Below are positions 1 to 7,581 of a stretch of DNA of 64,000 bases, piece after piece. The position numbers and the translations under genes are program-made. Where the stretch lies: NCBI RefSeq assembly GCF_902167705.1, contig NZ_CABHMZ010000029.1:1-64000 (forward strand), read 5' to 3'. The stretch is from Streptococcus constellatus. Its GTDB lineage: Bacteria > Bacillota > Bacilli > Lactobacillales > Streptococcaceae. Positions within the stretch are counted from its first letter, which is position 1. Each line of letters opens with the position of its first letter. A model generated the notes under the pieces. That model worked only from the letters and a program-made list of their open reading frames with translations, had not been told where the DNA came from and searched no databases.

Positions 1-203
1 ATGGGAGTAGCTCATAGTTTTTCCTCGTGTTCTGTTTGTGTGGTTACTTACAGTTTACACCAATGAAACGCTATGAGATTTTTTGTTGAACTATATTTTA
101 CAATTTATCATATAGAAAAAAACAATAGACCTTTTTGATACTGGTAATTATCATAAAAAATCAAATTTAAAATATAGAGAAAGAGCAATTTTCTTTCATT
201 TCA

Positions 204-243
204 GAGGACTTATTATGCCTATGTGCAGAAGTCCTCCTTTTTT
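204..243 (+). terminator. Hairpin with T-run upstream of the sigma-like gene (attenuator-like)
   Basis: Arms gaggactt (204-211) and aagtcctc (229-236) are perfectly complementary across a 17-base loop and are followed by a T-run (238-243). It sits about 40 bases before the start codon of the next gene, so it could end incoming transcription or act as an attenuator of the sigma-like gene. The rest of 1-282 holds no gene I can support. Confidence 0.6.
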
Positions 244-282
244 GTCTAAAAACGCAGACAAAAAAGAAATGGAGGAAATAAA

Positions 283-693
283 ATGCCAAAAGAATATTAC
301 CTTTATGTCAACGGACAAAGGGTTAAAGTCAGCGAGCAGATATATAAAGTCTACTGGCGAGAAAAAGAACACGAAAAGTATTTAGAGCAGGTGGACAAGA
401 AAAACCACTTGCTCTTTTTTTCATCATTGGATCATGACGGACACTTTGTAGACAATATTGTTGATGAAAGTGTTGATGTAGAAAAGATCGTTGAAACACA
501 GATGATGATTGAAGCAGTTAGAAATGCTATATCAAGGCTCAATGCAGAAGAAAGAGATATTATTGAACGCTTGTATTTCAATGATGAGACGGTTCGCTCA
601 GTGGCAAAGCTCAAAAGTATTACACATCCGGCTTTAATCAAAAGAAGAAACAAAATTCTTGAAAAGCTGAAAAAATTCATCGAAGAACTTTAA
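283..693 (+). CDS. Sigma-70-like (region 4) regulator of a conjugative element
   Basis: A 136-residue protein. Its C-terminal half (about residues 70-136) reads as a sigma region 4 type helix-turn-helix: a helix around AISRLNAEERDIIERLYF, then a second helix pair ending in a lysine-rich tail. The N-terminal half (VNGQRVKVSEQIYKVYW) is typical of the small sigma-like proteins near the integrase end of Tn916-type and clostridial conjugative transposons. A clear ribosome site (ggagg) precedes the ATG. The recombinase gene follows about 740 bases downstream, which fits an integration module. Its promoter targets cannot be read from the sequence. The family assignment rests on residue pattern and context. 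Confidence 0.7.
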   Translation: MPKEYYLYVNGQRVKVSEQIYKVYWREKEHEKYLEQVDKKNHLLFFSSLDHDGHFVDNIVDESVDVEKIVETQMMIEAVRNAISRLNAEERDIIERLYFNDETVRSVAKLKSITHPALIKRRNKILEKLKKFIEEL

Positions 694-1178
694 AACTTCG
701 GTAACCAAAGGGGTCAAATTTTCCTTATGTAAAGTGAAGGGGAGTTTGACCTCCTTTACTTTCTTGGGTAAGAGATATGCCTGCTTATGGCAAATAGGAA
801 AATGTAAAGAAAACAATCCCTTTCAAATATTGCTCTTTGACAACTGAATAGACCAAGGTAGGACTTTATCTACTTACTGAGAGTTATGACCTACGCTAAG
901 ACTTTTCTGCTGATGAAAATCGGTTCAAATGAATACCGGCATAATGTCGAGGTTAGAAGAAAACGAGCGATAGATAGGAATACATAAAAGATAAGCGTGG
1001 CAGCTTATTTCGATGATGTAAGTGGTGATAATGATACTTCAATAGTTTAAGCTGCCTCGTCTGAAACAAGGGGCGGAGGTGAGATTCCTATGTAGCAGCC
1101 AATGCACCTACCAATGTCATAAAACTTAGTAAAAAAAATACTTGATTATAAAGAATTTAAAACGGAGGAGGTGTATTA
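694..1178 (+). other. Long untranslated stretch with hairpin and a start-stop ORF
   Basis: This 485-base gap lies between the sigma-like gene and the 54-residue ORF and has no ordinary gene. It contains an inverted repeat, ggcagctta (999-1007) with taagctgcc (1048-1056). A very strong ribosome site, ggaggtgag (1075-1083), is followed six bases later by ATG and immediately by TAG (1090-1095). A GTG overlapping the ribosome site (1079) would instead give a 16-codon Cys-rich peptide ending at 1129. The layout resembles a regulatory leader RNA upstream of an integration module, but I cannot assign a function. Confidence 0.4.
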
Positions 1179-1343
1179 GTGGATAATGACTGGAATGGAT
1201 TGGCTGATTTGATAGCAAATCTGATTACAAAATATGCTGGAGTTTTAGATTTAGATAATCTTCAAAATCCAACTCCAGTAAAAAGTACAGAAGGTAAAAA
1301 TAAATTTGACATGGCAAAAACACAGATTGAGAAAAAGCAATAA
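1179..1343 (+). CDS. Small acidic protein upstream of the recombinase, function unknown
   Basis: A 54-codon ORF begins with GTG, eight bases after a strong ribosome site (ggaggag, 1164-1170), and ends in TAA. The predicted peptide starts MDNDWNGLADLIANLITKY, has an amphipathic N-terminal helix, and has a polar Lys-rich tail. There are no cysteines and no membrane segment. It stands 87 bases before the recombinase start and may be a small accessory gene such as an excision or control factor; that role is inferred from position only. I do not recognise the family. Confidence 0.5.
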   Translation: MDNDWNGLADLIANLITKYAGVLDLDNLQNPTPVKSTEGKNKFDMAKTQIEKKQ

Positions 1344-1430
1344 AAGTGATATAATATACTTGATATATAAGTCCAAACCATAATTGGTAAAAATATAAAG
1401 ATATTGAAAAAGGATATTGAGGTTAATGCT

Positions 1431-3107
1431 ATGTCAAAAGAAAAAATAAAAGTATACCTCTATACAAGAGTATCTACATCAATACAGATAGACGGTTATT
1501 CTTTAGAGGCACAAAAATCAAGAATGAAGGCTTTTGCTCTCTATAATGATTATGAGATTGTTGGTGAATACGAAGATGCAGGTAAGTCTGGAAAATCTAT
1601 AGAAGGTAGAGTTCAGTTTACTCGTATGATGGAAGATATAAAATCCGGAAAGGATGGAGTGTCTTTCGTTCTTGTATTTAAATTATCGAGATTTGCAAGA
1701 AATGCTGCTGATGTACTTTCGACTTTGCAAATAATGCAAGATTTTGGAGTAAATCTTATTTGTGTTGAAGATGGAATTGATTCATCTAAAGATGCAGGTA
1801 AATTGATGATTTCTGTTTTATCAGCAGTGGCTGAAATAGAAAGAGAAAACATTCGTGTCCAAACAATGGAAGGTCGTATTCAAAAGGCAAGAGAGGGTAA
1901 ATGGAATGGTGGATTTGCTCCATACGGTTATCAACTGATTGATGGAAAGTTGTTAATAAATGAGGAAGAAGCAATTGCAATAAGAACTATTTTTGATCAA
2001 TATGTAAATACAAGTATTGGAGCTAATGGTCTTTCTAAATATTTAGAAAAGCATGGTATAAGGAAAATACCAAGACAAAATGGGAAAAATCCATTGTTTG
2101 ACGCAGGTCTTATAAGAAAAATATTAAAGAATCCTGTGTATAACGGGAAAATAGCATTTGGAAGAAGAACTTTAGAAAAAGTTCATGGTACAAGGAATGA
2201 ATACAGACAAGTAGAGCAGGACGATTATTTAGTAGCAGAAGGCATTCATGAAGCAATAATTCCGGATGAATTGTGGCAGGCTGCACAAGTTAAACTGAAA
2301 GCACAGGCTAAAAAGTATGAGCATGTAAATAAGGGCAAGAACATGAGGACACATTTATTATCAGGAATAGTAAAGTGTCCAATATGTGGAGCTGGAATGT
2401 TTGGGAACAAATCCATAAAATATAAAAAAGATGGGACGAAGTATAAAGACTTCTATTACTATGGTTGTAAGCATAGACTTATGAATAGAGGACATAAATG
2501 CACCTATAACAAACAAATTAGAGAAGAATTGTTAGACGATGCTGTCGCTGAGGTAATAATCAAGTTAGTAAGCAACCCTAAATTTGCGTCTATGATACAA
2601 GAAAAAATCAATATGAAGGTTGATACATCAGCTATTGAAAATGAGATAGATAATTACCAAAAAGAGCTGAGAAAAAGTCATTCTACAAAGTTTAAGCTCA
2701 TTGAAGAAATAGATAACTTAGATGTTGATGATAAACATTATAAGAGAAGAAAAACCGATTTAGATGACAGACTTTATCGTATGTATGATAAAATTGAAGA
2801 GTTAGAAGGTCAGTTAATAGAAGCTAAAGCAAAAAAAGAAACAATAGAAGCTGAGAAACTTACGGGCGATAATATATATAAAGTTTTGATTTATTTTGAC
2901 AAGCTTTATAAAGTCATGAACGATGTTGAACGCAGGCAGCTAATAGAAGCACTCATTTCTGAAATTCAAATTTATGAAGAGAAGCAGCCTAATGGGCAAT
3001 GGCTAAAATCAATTACTTTTAAGCTACCTATTATTGATGAGGATCTAAATATAAGTTTGGACAATAATGAGCAAGCTGAGGCGGTAAGTTTGCTAGTTAA
3101 GGAGTGA
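1431..3107 (+). CDS. Large serine site-specific recombinase
   Basis: A 558-residue recombinase that would cut and rejoin att sites to integrate or excise a mobile element. The N-terminal resolvase domain (about 1-150) has the catalytic motif YTRVST with Ser15 as likely nucleophile, GYSLEAQ, and the arginine motif KLSRFARN. A 'recombinase' domain follows (about 165-290). A zinc ribbon starts at CPIC (about residue 316) and is completed by later Cys residues near 340-355. A coiled coil (about 395-480) precedes the C-terminus. I chose ATG 1431 because tgagg lies eight bases upstream; an in-frame TTG at 1404 would add nine residues but has no ribosome site. It appears intact. Confidence 0.93.
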   Translation: MSKEKIKVYLYTRVSTSIQIDGYSLEAQKSRMKAFALYNDYEIVGEYEDAGKSGKSIEGRVQFTRMMEDIKSGKDGVSFVLVFKLSRFARNAADVLSTLQIMQDFGVNLICVEDGIDSSKDAGKLMISVLSAVAEIERENIRVQTMEGRIQKAREGKWNGGFAPYGYQLIDGKLLINEEEAIAIRTIFDQYVNTSIGANGLSKYLEKHGIRKIPRQNGKNPLFDAGLIRKILKNPVYNGKIAFGRRTLEKVHGTRNEYRQVEQDDYLVAEGIHEAIIPDELWQAAQVKLKAQAKKYEHVNKGKNMRTHLLSGIVKCPICGAGMFGNKSIKYKKDGTKYKDFYYYGCKHRLMNRGHKCTYNKQIREELLDDAVAEVIIKLVSNPKFASMIQEKINMKVDTSAIENEIDNYQKELRKSHSTKFKLIEEIDNLDVDDKHYKRRKTDLDDRLYRMYDKIEELEGQLIEAKAKKETIEAEKLTGDNIYKVLIYFDKLYKVMNDVERRQLIEALISEIQIYEEKQPNGQWLKSITFKLPIIDEDLNISLDNNEQAEAVSLLVKE

Positions 3108-3118
3108 AGCGACGAAGA

Positions 3119-3204
3119 GTAGCAATTACTTCCGCCCATGCGATAGCTGTCGCAGAATGAAATGATGCGGTAACAGCGAACCGCTGAGTGTGTAGTGTTG
3201 CTAC
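3119..3204 (+). other. Multi-hairpin structured element just after the recombinase
   Basis: Outer arms gtagcaa (3119-3125) and ttgctac (3198-3204) enclose two smaller stems: gcgatagctgtcgc (3140-3153) and one with arms gcggt/accgc (3167-3184). The arrangement predicts a branched fold starting 12 bases after the recombinase stop. It may be a structured RNA or lie within the element's end (att region). No function is assigned. Confidence 0.4.
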
Positions 3205-3235
3205 AACGAAGAAAAGTGTAAAAATCCTTTATTTT

Positions 3236-3280
3236 AAGCACTTTTTCAAGCATTTCGTCTTTATTGAAAAGAGTGCTTTT
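3236..3280 (+). terminator. Terminator of the recombinase gene
   Basis: Arms 3236-3249 and 3264-3278 pair over about 14 bases with one bulge and are followed by a short T-run. It is the first terminator-like hairpin after the recombinase stop. The remainder of 3108-3431 holds no gene I can support. Confidence 0.65.
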
Positions 3281-3379
3281 GACATAAAAAAGGTTCAAAA
3301 AAGTACATTGATGTGAACGTCTGTTTGGATGTCGACTGCGTAGACAAAAAATAGATACGTCGTAAAATATTTTAGTTAG

Positions 3380-3413
3380 GTGAGAACATCTTAATAAGTG
3401 TTCTCACTTTTTT
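3380..3413 (+). terminator. Terminator or attenuator before the RepA_N unit
   Basis: A perfect 9-bp stem, gtgagaaca (3380-3388) with tgttctcac (3399-3407), has a 10-base loop and a T-run. It lies only 8 bases before the ribosome site of the next small gene, so it is either a terminator of incoming transcription or a leader attenuator. Confidence 0.65.
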
Positions 3414-3431
3414 ATTTTCAGGAGGAAAATC

Positions 3432-3605
3432 ATGCAAAAAGAAGAAAAGTCCTCACGGTATGCTGTGATGTGTCATCTCATGGCTATCATGAGAATTGAT
3501 GTTGATGAAGCAACACATTTAGTTGCTGAAATGGAGAAAGCAAAGCTGATTCAATTTGACGAACTGGGGAATGTTGGACTTTTATTGTTGGAGGGACAAT
3601 CATGA
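3432..3605 (+). CDS. Small conserved-looking protein coupled to RepA_N
   Basis: A 57-residue ORF with ribosome site ggagga (3421-3426). It is predicted to be helical and acidic, starting MQKEEKSSRYAVMCHLMAI and containing two heptad-like segments. Its stop codon overlaps the start of the replication-initiator gene (ATGA-type overlap at 3602-3605), so the two are translationally coupled. Small ORFs in this position are common in streptococcal integrative elements. I do not know its activity. Confidence 0.6.
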   Translation: MQKEEKSSRYAVMCHLMAIMRIDVDEATHLVAEMEKAKLIQFDELGNVGLLLLEGQS

Positions 3606-4390
3606 AACGTATTACCGCAAATCACTATCAAACGTCAGAGCGTTACTATAAGCTCCCAAAACTTTTGTTTGAGAGTGCCCGCTATAAGGAGATGAAACTA
3701 GAGGTTAAAGTGGCTTATGCAGTCTTAAAAGACCGATTAGAATTATCTCTGAGTAAGGGATGGATTGATGAGGATGGGGCTATTTATCTGATTTACTCTA
3801 ACTCCAAACTCATGACACTCCTTGGTTACTCCAAGTCTAAATTGCTGACGATTAAGAAAACATTACGAGATTATGGACTGATTGATGAAGTCCAACAGTC
3901 TTCCAGTGAAAAAGGGCGTTTGGCTAATAAGATTTATTTAGGGGAGTTGGAACATGACACCACCCCTGTCTTAAATTCAGACGGGGGTAGTGTTCAAAAA
4001 ACACTAGAAGGGTCTCCAAATCAGCCGAGGCCGGTATTAAATTCAGCCCCTAGTGAGACTGAAAGAAGTGAGACTGAATATAGTGAAACTGAAAAGAGTG
4101 ATTTCCTTTTTGAGGACGAGGAGGAGAGACAAGTTGTAGTTGAAAAACAAGAAGATACCTTTTCTCCAAAAGTAGACGATGTGACCAAGTACGATCGAGA
4201 CTATATTTGGGGCTTGGTTCATGACCAGTTAAGACAGACAGGTCTATCTCAGTCGGCTAGTGACTATGCCATGATTTATTTTAGTGACCGTTATCAGTAT
4301 GCTTTGGAACATATGAGATTTGCTCGGTCGGCAGAAGCGATAGCCGAATACGTGTTTAATGGTATACTGTCTGAATGGACAAGCAACTAA
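3602..4390 (+). CDS. Replication initiator protein A, RepA_N family
   Basis: A 262-residue protein. Residues 1-110 match the RepA_N winged-helix DNA-binding region, starting with YYKLPKLLFESARYKEM and including IYSNSKLMTLLGYSKSKL and IKKTLRDYGLIDE. An acidic, Ser/Glu-rich linker (about 125-190) and a small C-terminal domain follow. RepA_N proteins start replication of Gram-positive plasmids and occur in streptococcal integrative elements, where they support a plasmid-like stage. Here the conjugation genes that should follow are missing, so the gene is probably a remnant of a larger element. The coding sequence itself looks complete. Confidence 0.85.
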   Translation: MKRITANHYQTSERYYKLPKLLFESARYKEMKLEVKVAYAVLKDRLELSLSKGWIDEDGAIYLIYSNSKLMTLLGYSKSKLLTIKKTLRDYGLIDEVQQSSSEKGRLANKIYLGELEHDTTPVLNSDGGSVQKTLEGSPNQPRPVLNSAPSETERSETEYSETEKSDFLFEDEEERQVVVEKQEDTFSPKVDDVTKYDRDYIWGLVHDQLRQTGLSQSASDYAMIYFSDRYQYALEHMRFARSAEAIAEYVFNGILSEWTSN

Positions 4391-4420
4391 GGCGACAAGA
4401 AGCGAAGGGAGGTGAGTGAG

Positions 4421-4450
4421 ATGTTTTGGTGGCTATTATTAGGTGTTTGA
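4421..4450 (+). pseudogene. Truncated start of a membrane-protein gene
   Basis: A strong ribosome site (ggaggtg, 4408-4414) is followed six bases later by an ATG that opens only nine codons (MFWWLLLGV, then TGA). A good translation signal with a hydrophobic start that stops at once suggests the first codons of a small membrane protein from the same element, cut by a deletion. Confidence 0.3.
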
Positions 4451-4463
4451 GGACTAATGGTAG

Positions 4464-4515
4464 AAAAAGGATATGCTAACAAAGTATAAAAATGTTAGCA
4501 TATCCTTTTTGTTTT
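4464..4515. terminator. Strong bidirectional terminator after RepA_N
   Basis: Two 17-base arms (4464-4480 and 4494-4510) are perfectly complementary, with a 13-base loop, flanking A-run and T-run. It can stop rightward RepA_N transcription and leftward abiE transcription, since the AbiEii stop lies at 4561. Confidence 0.9.
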
Positions 4516-4560
4516 TTATGGCAAGGTCAGCTGCTACCTTTAAAGTCTTTCAGTCACGAC

Positions 4561-5406
4561 TTAAGCGTTATGATTAGAATTGAGAGCTATCAGGAGGCTG
4601 ATAATCTCATTAAGTATATCTGTGAATAGAATGTCTTTTGTATAACTATATTTTTTTGAATAATTTTGCCATTGTTGCTGTTGAACAGAGTCAGATTTGA
4701 ATCTCTCCAGTAGTTCAATGATTTTATTGAAATCGAGTTCAGTTTCACGATAGGAAAAGGTTCTTTCACAAGCAATCTTTAATTGTGAGAAATCAATGTC
4801 ATCTTTCTTTAGCTTTGAAAGGATATAGACATCGTAAAAATCTTTGCTGCGACTGTTCAAGAAATTTCGTGAATAAATGGTTTGGAGTTTTTCAGCCAAG
4901 ATTGTTTCAATTGTATAAGCAATGATTGGAAAATTGTCATTATCAAAAATAGCTTTATAGTAGTAAGTAATTGGCTGAGGAGTCACAACATCACCTGTTG
5001 CAATATCCAAATGGATAATTTGTTTAATATTTTCTAGTTGACATAAAATGGTTGCTCGGTAACCACCATAATCATCGCTTTCCTTAATAGCTGTTATGGA
5101 TTGAATTGAAAATTGAATACCATCTTTCGCTTCAGTTAAAATTTCTTTAAGTTGTTGTTTAATATTTTCTTCTGATAAAGTTTGTTTATGAAACAGAAAG
5201 TCAACATCCATAGTACTACGAGATTCGACCCCAATGACGTTTGAAAGTAGGAATCCACCTTTGAAAATATAGTGATTCGAATAAGAACTCTGACTTAATT
5301 TTTTCAGAATAGCTTCAAGAAAGTAATAGGTCATGACGGAATTAAAAGTTAATCCAGTATTCTTCGATATTTTATGGCAGAGTGCTGTTAATTTTGCTTT
5401 ATTCAT
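4561..5406 (-). CDS. abiEii: AbiEii/AbiGii family toxin, nucleotidyltransferase
   Basis: A 281-residue nucleotidyltransferase-like toxin, the second gene of the pair. Visible motifs are FKGG (48-51) and STMDVDFLF with the metal-binding DxD at 67-69. A conserved AEKLQTIYSRN helix follows in the C-terminal half, near residue 175. Members of this family act as the toxin of type IV toxin-antitoxin systems and as abortive-infection factors against phage. The start overlaps the antitoxin stop by four bases (ATGA), so translation is coupled. Length is near the family norm and no break is seen. Confidence 0.9.
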   Translation of the reverse strand: MNKAKLTALCHKISKNTGLTFNSVMTYYFLEAILKKLSQSSYSNHYIFKGGFLLSNVIGVESRSTMDVDFLFHKQTLSEENIKQQLKEILTEAKDGIQFSIQSITAIKESDDYGGYRATILCQLENIKQIIHLDIATGDVVTPQPITYYYKAIFDNDNFPIIAYTIETILAEKLQTIYSRNFLNSRSKDFYDVYILSKLKKDDIDFSQLKIACERTFSYRETELDFNKIIELLERFKSDSVQQQQWQNYSKKYSYTKDILFTDILNEIISLLIALNSNHNA

Positions 5407-5993
5407 AGTAGAATCTCCAGAGTTCGTTTAACTTCATCTAAGATATTCATTTTTGTAGCATATTTATAGAGCTTTGCGAGATTTTTTTTAGGAAAGTTGC
5501 TATAAGTTTGAAGTGTTTTAACAAATAGCTCAGCATCAATGCTATCTCGATTAAGGATAAAATCACACAGAACACGTTCAAAATTATAAACGTTAACGGT
5601 GTTTCCCATTGGAGTTTTTACACTGATGACCCCTAGGTTGACAATATCTTTAGAAACAGTGTGGATATTTAAATTTAATGGTGTATTCCTAAAACGGTAG
5701 TCCTTTGGAACTGTTACTTCAAAATATTGAGGAATTTCATCTGTAAGTCCCTGTAGATAAAGAGCAGAGATATGAGAAAAAACAGTTCTGGGGTAACGAT
5801 ACTGAAAGAAATAGTATTCATCATAATTTCCACTAGAGGACAGATAGATTCCTTTATCGACCCTAAAGATAACCCCTTCGTTTTCTAGTCTAGTTAGATA
5901 AATGGTTGGAATACCTAATTTTTTACAATCTCTATAAGTAATCATGCCATTGTGACTGTCTAAGTACTCAAGTAACAATTCTTTTTTAGACAT
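5403..5993 (-). CDS. abiEi: AbiEi antitoxin, winged-helix autoregulator
   Basis: A 196-residue antitoxin. The N-terminal winged helix (about 1-55) includes ITYRDCKKLGIPTIYLTRLE and the wing VDKGIYL; the rest is the AbiEi antitoxin domain. The family represses its own promoter by binding inverted repeats and neutralises AbiEii without a stable complex (family knowledge). Upstream there is a perfect 15-bp inverted repeat enclosing the promoter. It is the first gene of a two-gene leftward operon. The gene is intact. Confidence 0.9.
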   Translation of the reverse strand: MSKKELLLEYLDSHNGMITYRDCKKLGIPTIYLTRLENEGVIFRVDKGIYLSSSGNYDEYYFFQYRYPRTVFSHISALYLQGLTDEIPQYFEVTVPKDYRFRNTPLNLNIHTVSKDIVNLGVISVKTPMGNTVNVYNFERVLCDFILNRDSIDAELFVKTLQTYSNFPKKNLAKLYKYATKMNILDEVKRTLEILL

Positions 5994-6009
5994 ATTCGAC
6001 CCTCTCTTT

Positions 6010-6056
6010 GTTGCTTTTGTACCGCAATTTTAACATTTTTACGGTACAAAAGCAAC
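6010..6056 (-). promoter_or_regulatory. abiE promoter inside a perfect inverted repeat
   Basis: Arms gttgcttttgtaccg (6010-6024) and its exact complement (6042-6056) are 15 bp long with a 17-base spacer. On the minus strand a -35-like TTGCTT (6050-6055) and a -10 TAAAAT (6027-6032) are 17 bases apart. The -35 lies in one arm and the -10 in the spacer, next to the other arm. This is the expected geometry for AbiEi autorepression. Confidence 0.75.
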
Positions 6057-6186
6057 ATTTTTAGATGTTATACATACAGTTTACTATTCTCTTACTTGAT
6101 GTGATACCAAAATCAAGGCTTCTTTTTTATGATGGGGAAAGAGCGACAGATTGTTGCTACTTATCAAAAGAAAAGAAGGACCTTTT

Positions 6187-6591
6187 ATGATCAAACAATG
6201 TTATCCTCACTTTTTAGTCAATCAGAAAAAAGCAGAAAAGCATGTCTTCCGTAAAAGTAAGAAGTATCGTACACTGTGTTCGGTAGCTCTTGGAACCGTG
6301 GTCACAGCTATTGTTGCATGGGGTGGTGCAGTGTTGCAGGCTGATGAAGTGACGACACCACAGCTACAAGATAACATCATTCAACGAACGGAAAATCCTG
6401 CTACTAATTTAGCTCAAGTTCAACCAGCACCAGTTGTTGAACAGACGAATAGTCTTGCGTCAAATTGTTCCGATAAAAGAACTATTGTTCCGAACTATGG
6501 TATAATGAGAGGGAAAGCGAGGATAAACATGGACTATATGAGCGTTAGGCAGGTTATCCACCGATTGATATTAAATTCACGGATAGGTTAG
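6187..6591 (+). pseudogene. N-terminal fragment of a surface adhesin
   Basis: The ATG at 6187 follows gaagga. It opens a protein with a basic N-terminus, a KHVFRKSKKYRTLCSVALGT motif and a hydrophobic stretch leading to AVLQADEVTT. This is the extended signal-peptide style of streptococcal antigen I/II-type surface proteins. A Thr/Gln/Pro-rich stretch follows, and recognisable adhesin sequence ends near residue 95 (about 6475). After that the frame runs into unrelated DNA and stops at 6591. There is no LPXTG and no adhesive domain. It is a deletion product, not a functional gene. Confidence 0.6.
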
Positions 6592-6713
6592 CCTACTATC
6601 AAGCCTTTGACCAGTATCATGCAAAAGGAGATTTATCTGCTATGGAGGATTTATTTGCACGATATATCAATGAGAAACTGGATATTTACTTAGGTATTTT
6701 AGGGTGGAGATAA
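6549..6713 (+). pseudogene. C-terminal fragment of a Fic-domain protein
   Basis: In the frame after a TAG at 6546, 54 codons encode a tail that reads AGYPPIDIKFTDRLAYY, then FDQYHAKGDLSAMEDLF, then YLGILGWR and a stop. This pattern (ID.KF.DR..YY.AF..YH followed by an M..L helix) is the usual C-terminus of Fic AMP-transferases. The catalytic HPFxxGNG part is absent. The fragment overlaps the tail of the adhesin fragment in another frame, which marks a deletion junction near 6480-6545. Confidence 0.6.
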
Positions 6714-7070
6714 TCCGTTATTTTGCGTCATCGTAATGAAACTGATTAGAGTATTGACCTCAATTTTTAAAGATAGAATTAATTAGGGATCTAGAAATTT
6801 TACTTACTAAATAGTTTTTTAAAATAGTCTTCCTATAATGTAATTCTAAAATCACTTTTGTTCTGTTTCGCCTATTAGTATGGGAGAGAATTATCAGCAC
6901 ATGTTGAGACGGTGAAACTCTTAGTCAAAACCTCAACAGTATAACTCTTGTGTTTCCTTGTTTTAAGGTAGGTTGCTAATCACCCCCCACTGGAGATGAT
7001 TACTTCTACAAGAAATTACTGGATTTTTGAAAGTCCCTATTATTACTTTTATTTTTTCAGAAAGGGAAAA
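6714..7070. other. Gap with one copy of a diverged repeat, no gene
   Basis: I see no supported gene here. Bases from about 6863 to 6933 (starting ctgtttcgcctattagtat and ending near caaaacc) resemble a stretch at about 9916-10005 behind the mcrC fragment. Shared islands include atttcg/gtttcg, tagtat.gga, atca.cacatgt, and gtgara..ctcttag..aaacc. Confidence 0.35.
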
Positions 7071-7561
7071 ATGCAACTTATTCTTGATTTAGGTAATTTA
7101 TGGGAAATGTTATCAGCTATTGGTACAGTTGGAGCAGTTATTATCTCTTTGTGGCTGGCTAGACGAACAGAGAAGCCGAGCTGCTATATTTATTATTGTA
7201 TAGATTATGATTCAGAAACTGATAAATCTACTCATATTTTTGAAATTTTAAATATTGGACAGGTTCCCACAACCCTCCTTTATGAAGGATTATCTAGGCA
7301 TAAACGACTAGCCTTTAGTAAACAGGTGGATTTTGATGGGGTATTGGAATGGACTTATAGCGAAAAGAATTTACCTACAAACTATTCTAGTACATTACGA
7401 CCAGGTGAGAGTGTCTATCTAGAAGTTGAAGATGATATTATGAAGCAAACGATGCATCAGTTAGTCGGTAGTCGGAAACAAGAAAAGTTTATTTTTATAT
7501 TGTTGATCATCATAATCAGGCGCATGTTGCAGCCTTATCAGTTCAAGATATATTAGAGTAA
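7071..7561 (+). pseudogene. Frameshifted single-pass membrane protein of unknown function
   Basis: From ATG 7071 (ribosome site aaaggg) the protein begins MQLILDLGNLWEMLSAIG, with one membrane segment (about 12-28, VGAVIISLWLA). A soluble domain follows, with readable stretches such as FEILNIGQVPTTLLYEG and STLRPGESVYLEVEDD. Near 7483-7486 the frame changes: the current frame ends in an implausible Ile-rich tail. The next frame continues sensibly as VYFYIVDHHNQAHVAALS and stops at 7561. One A lost from an A-run would explain this. It may be a true frameshift or a sequencing error. The family is not recognised. Confidence 0.6.
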
Positions 7562-7581
7562 AGGTTTTATGGAGGTAAATG

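Noticed and set aside
432..680. 82-codon leftward frame opposite the sigma-like gene
   Set aside because: It is a shadow of the sigma-like gene with low-complexity Ser/Leu composition and no start signal.
1090..1095. ATG-TAG as a real peptide gene
   Set aside because: One codon cannot be annotated as a coding sequence; kept only as a regulatory curiosity.
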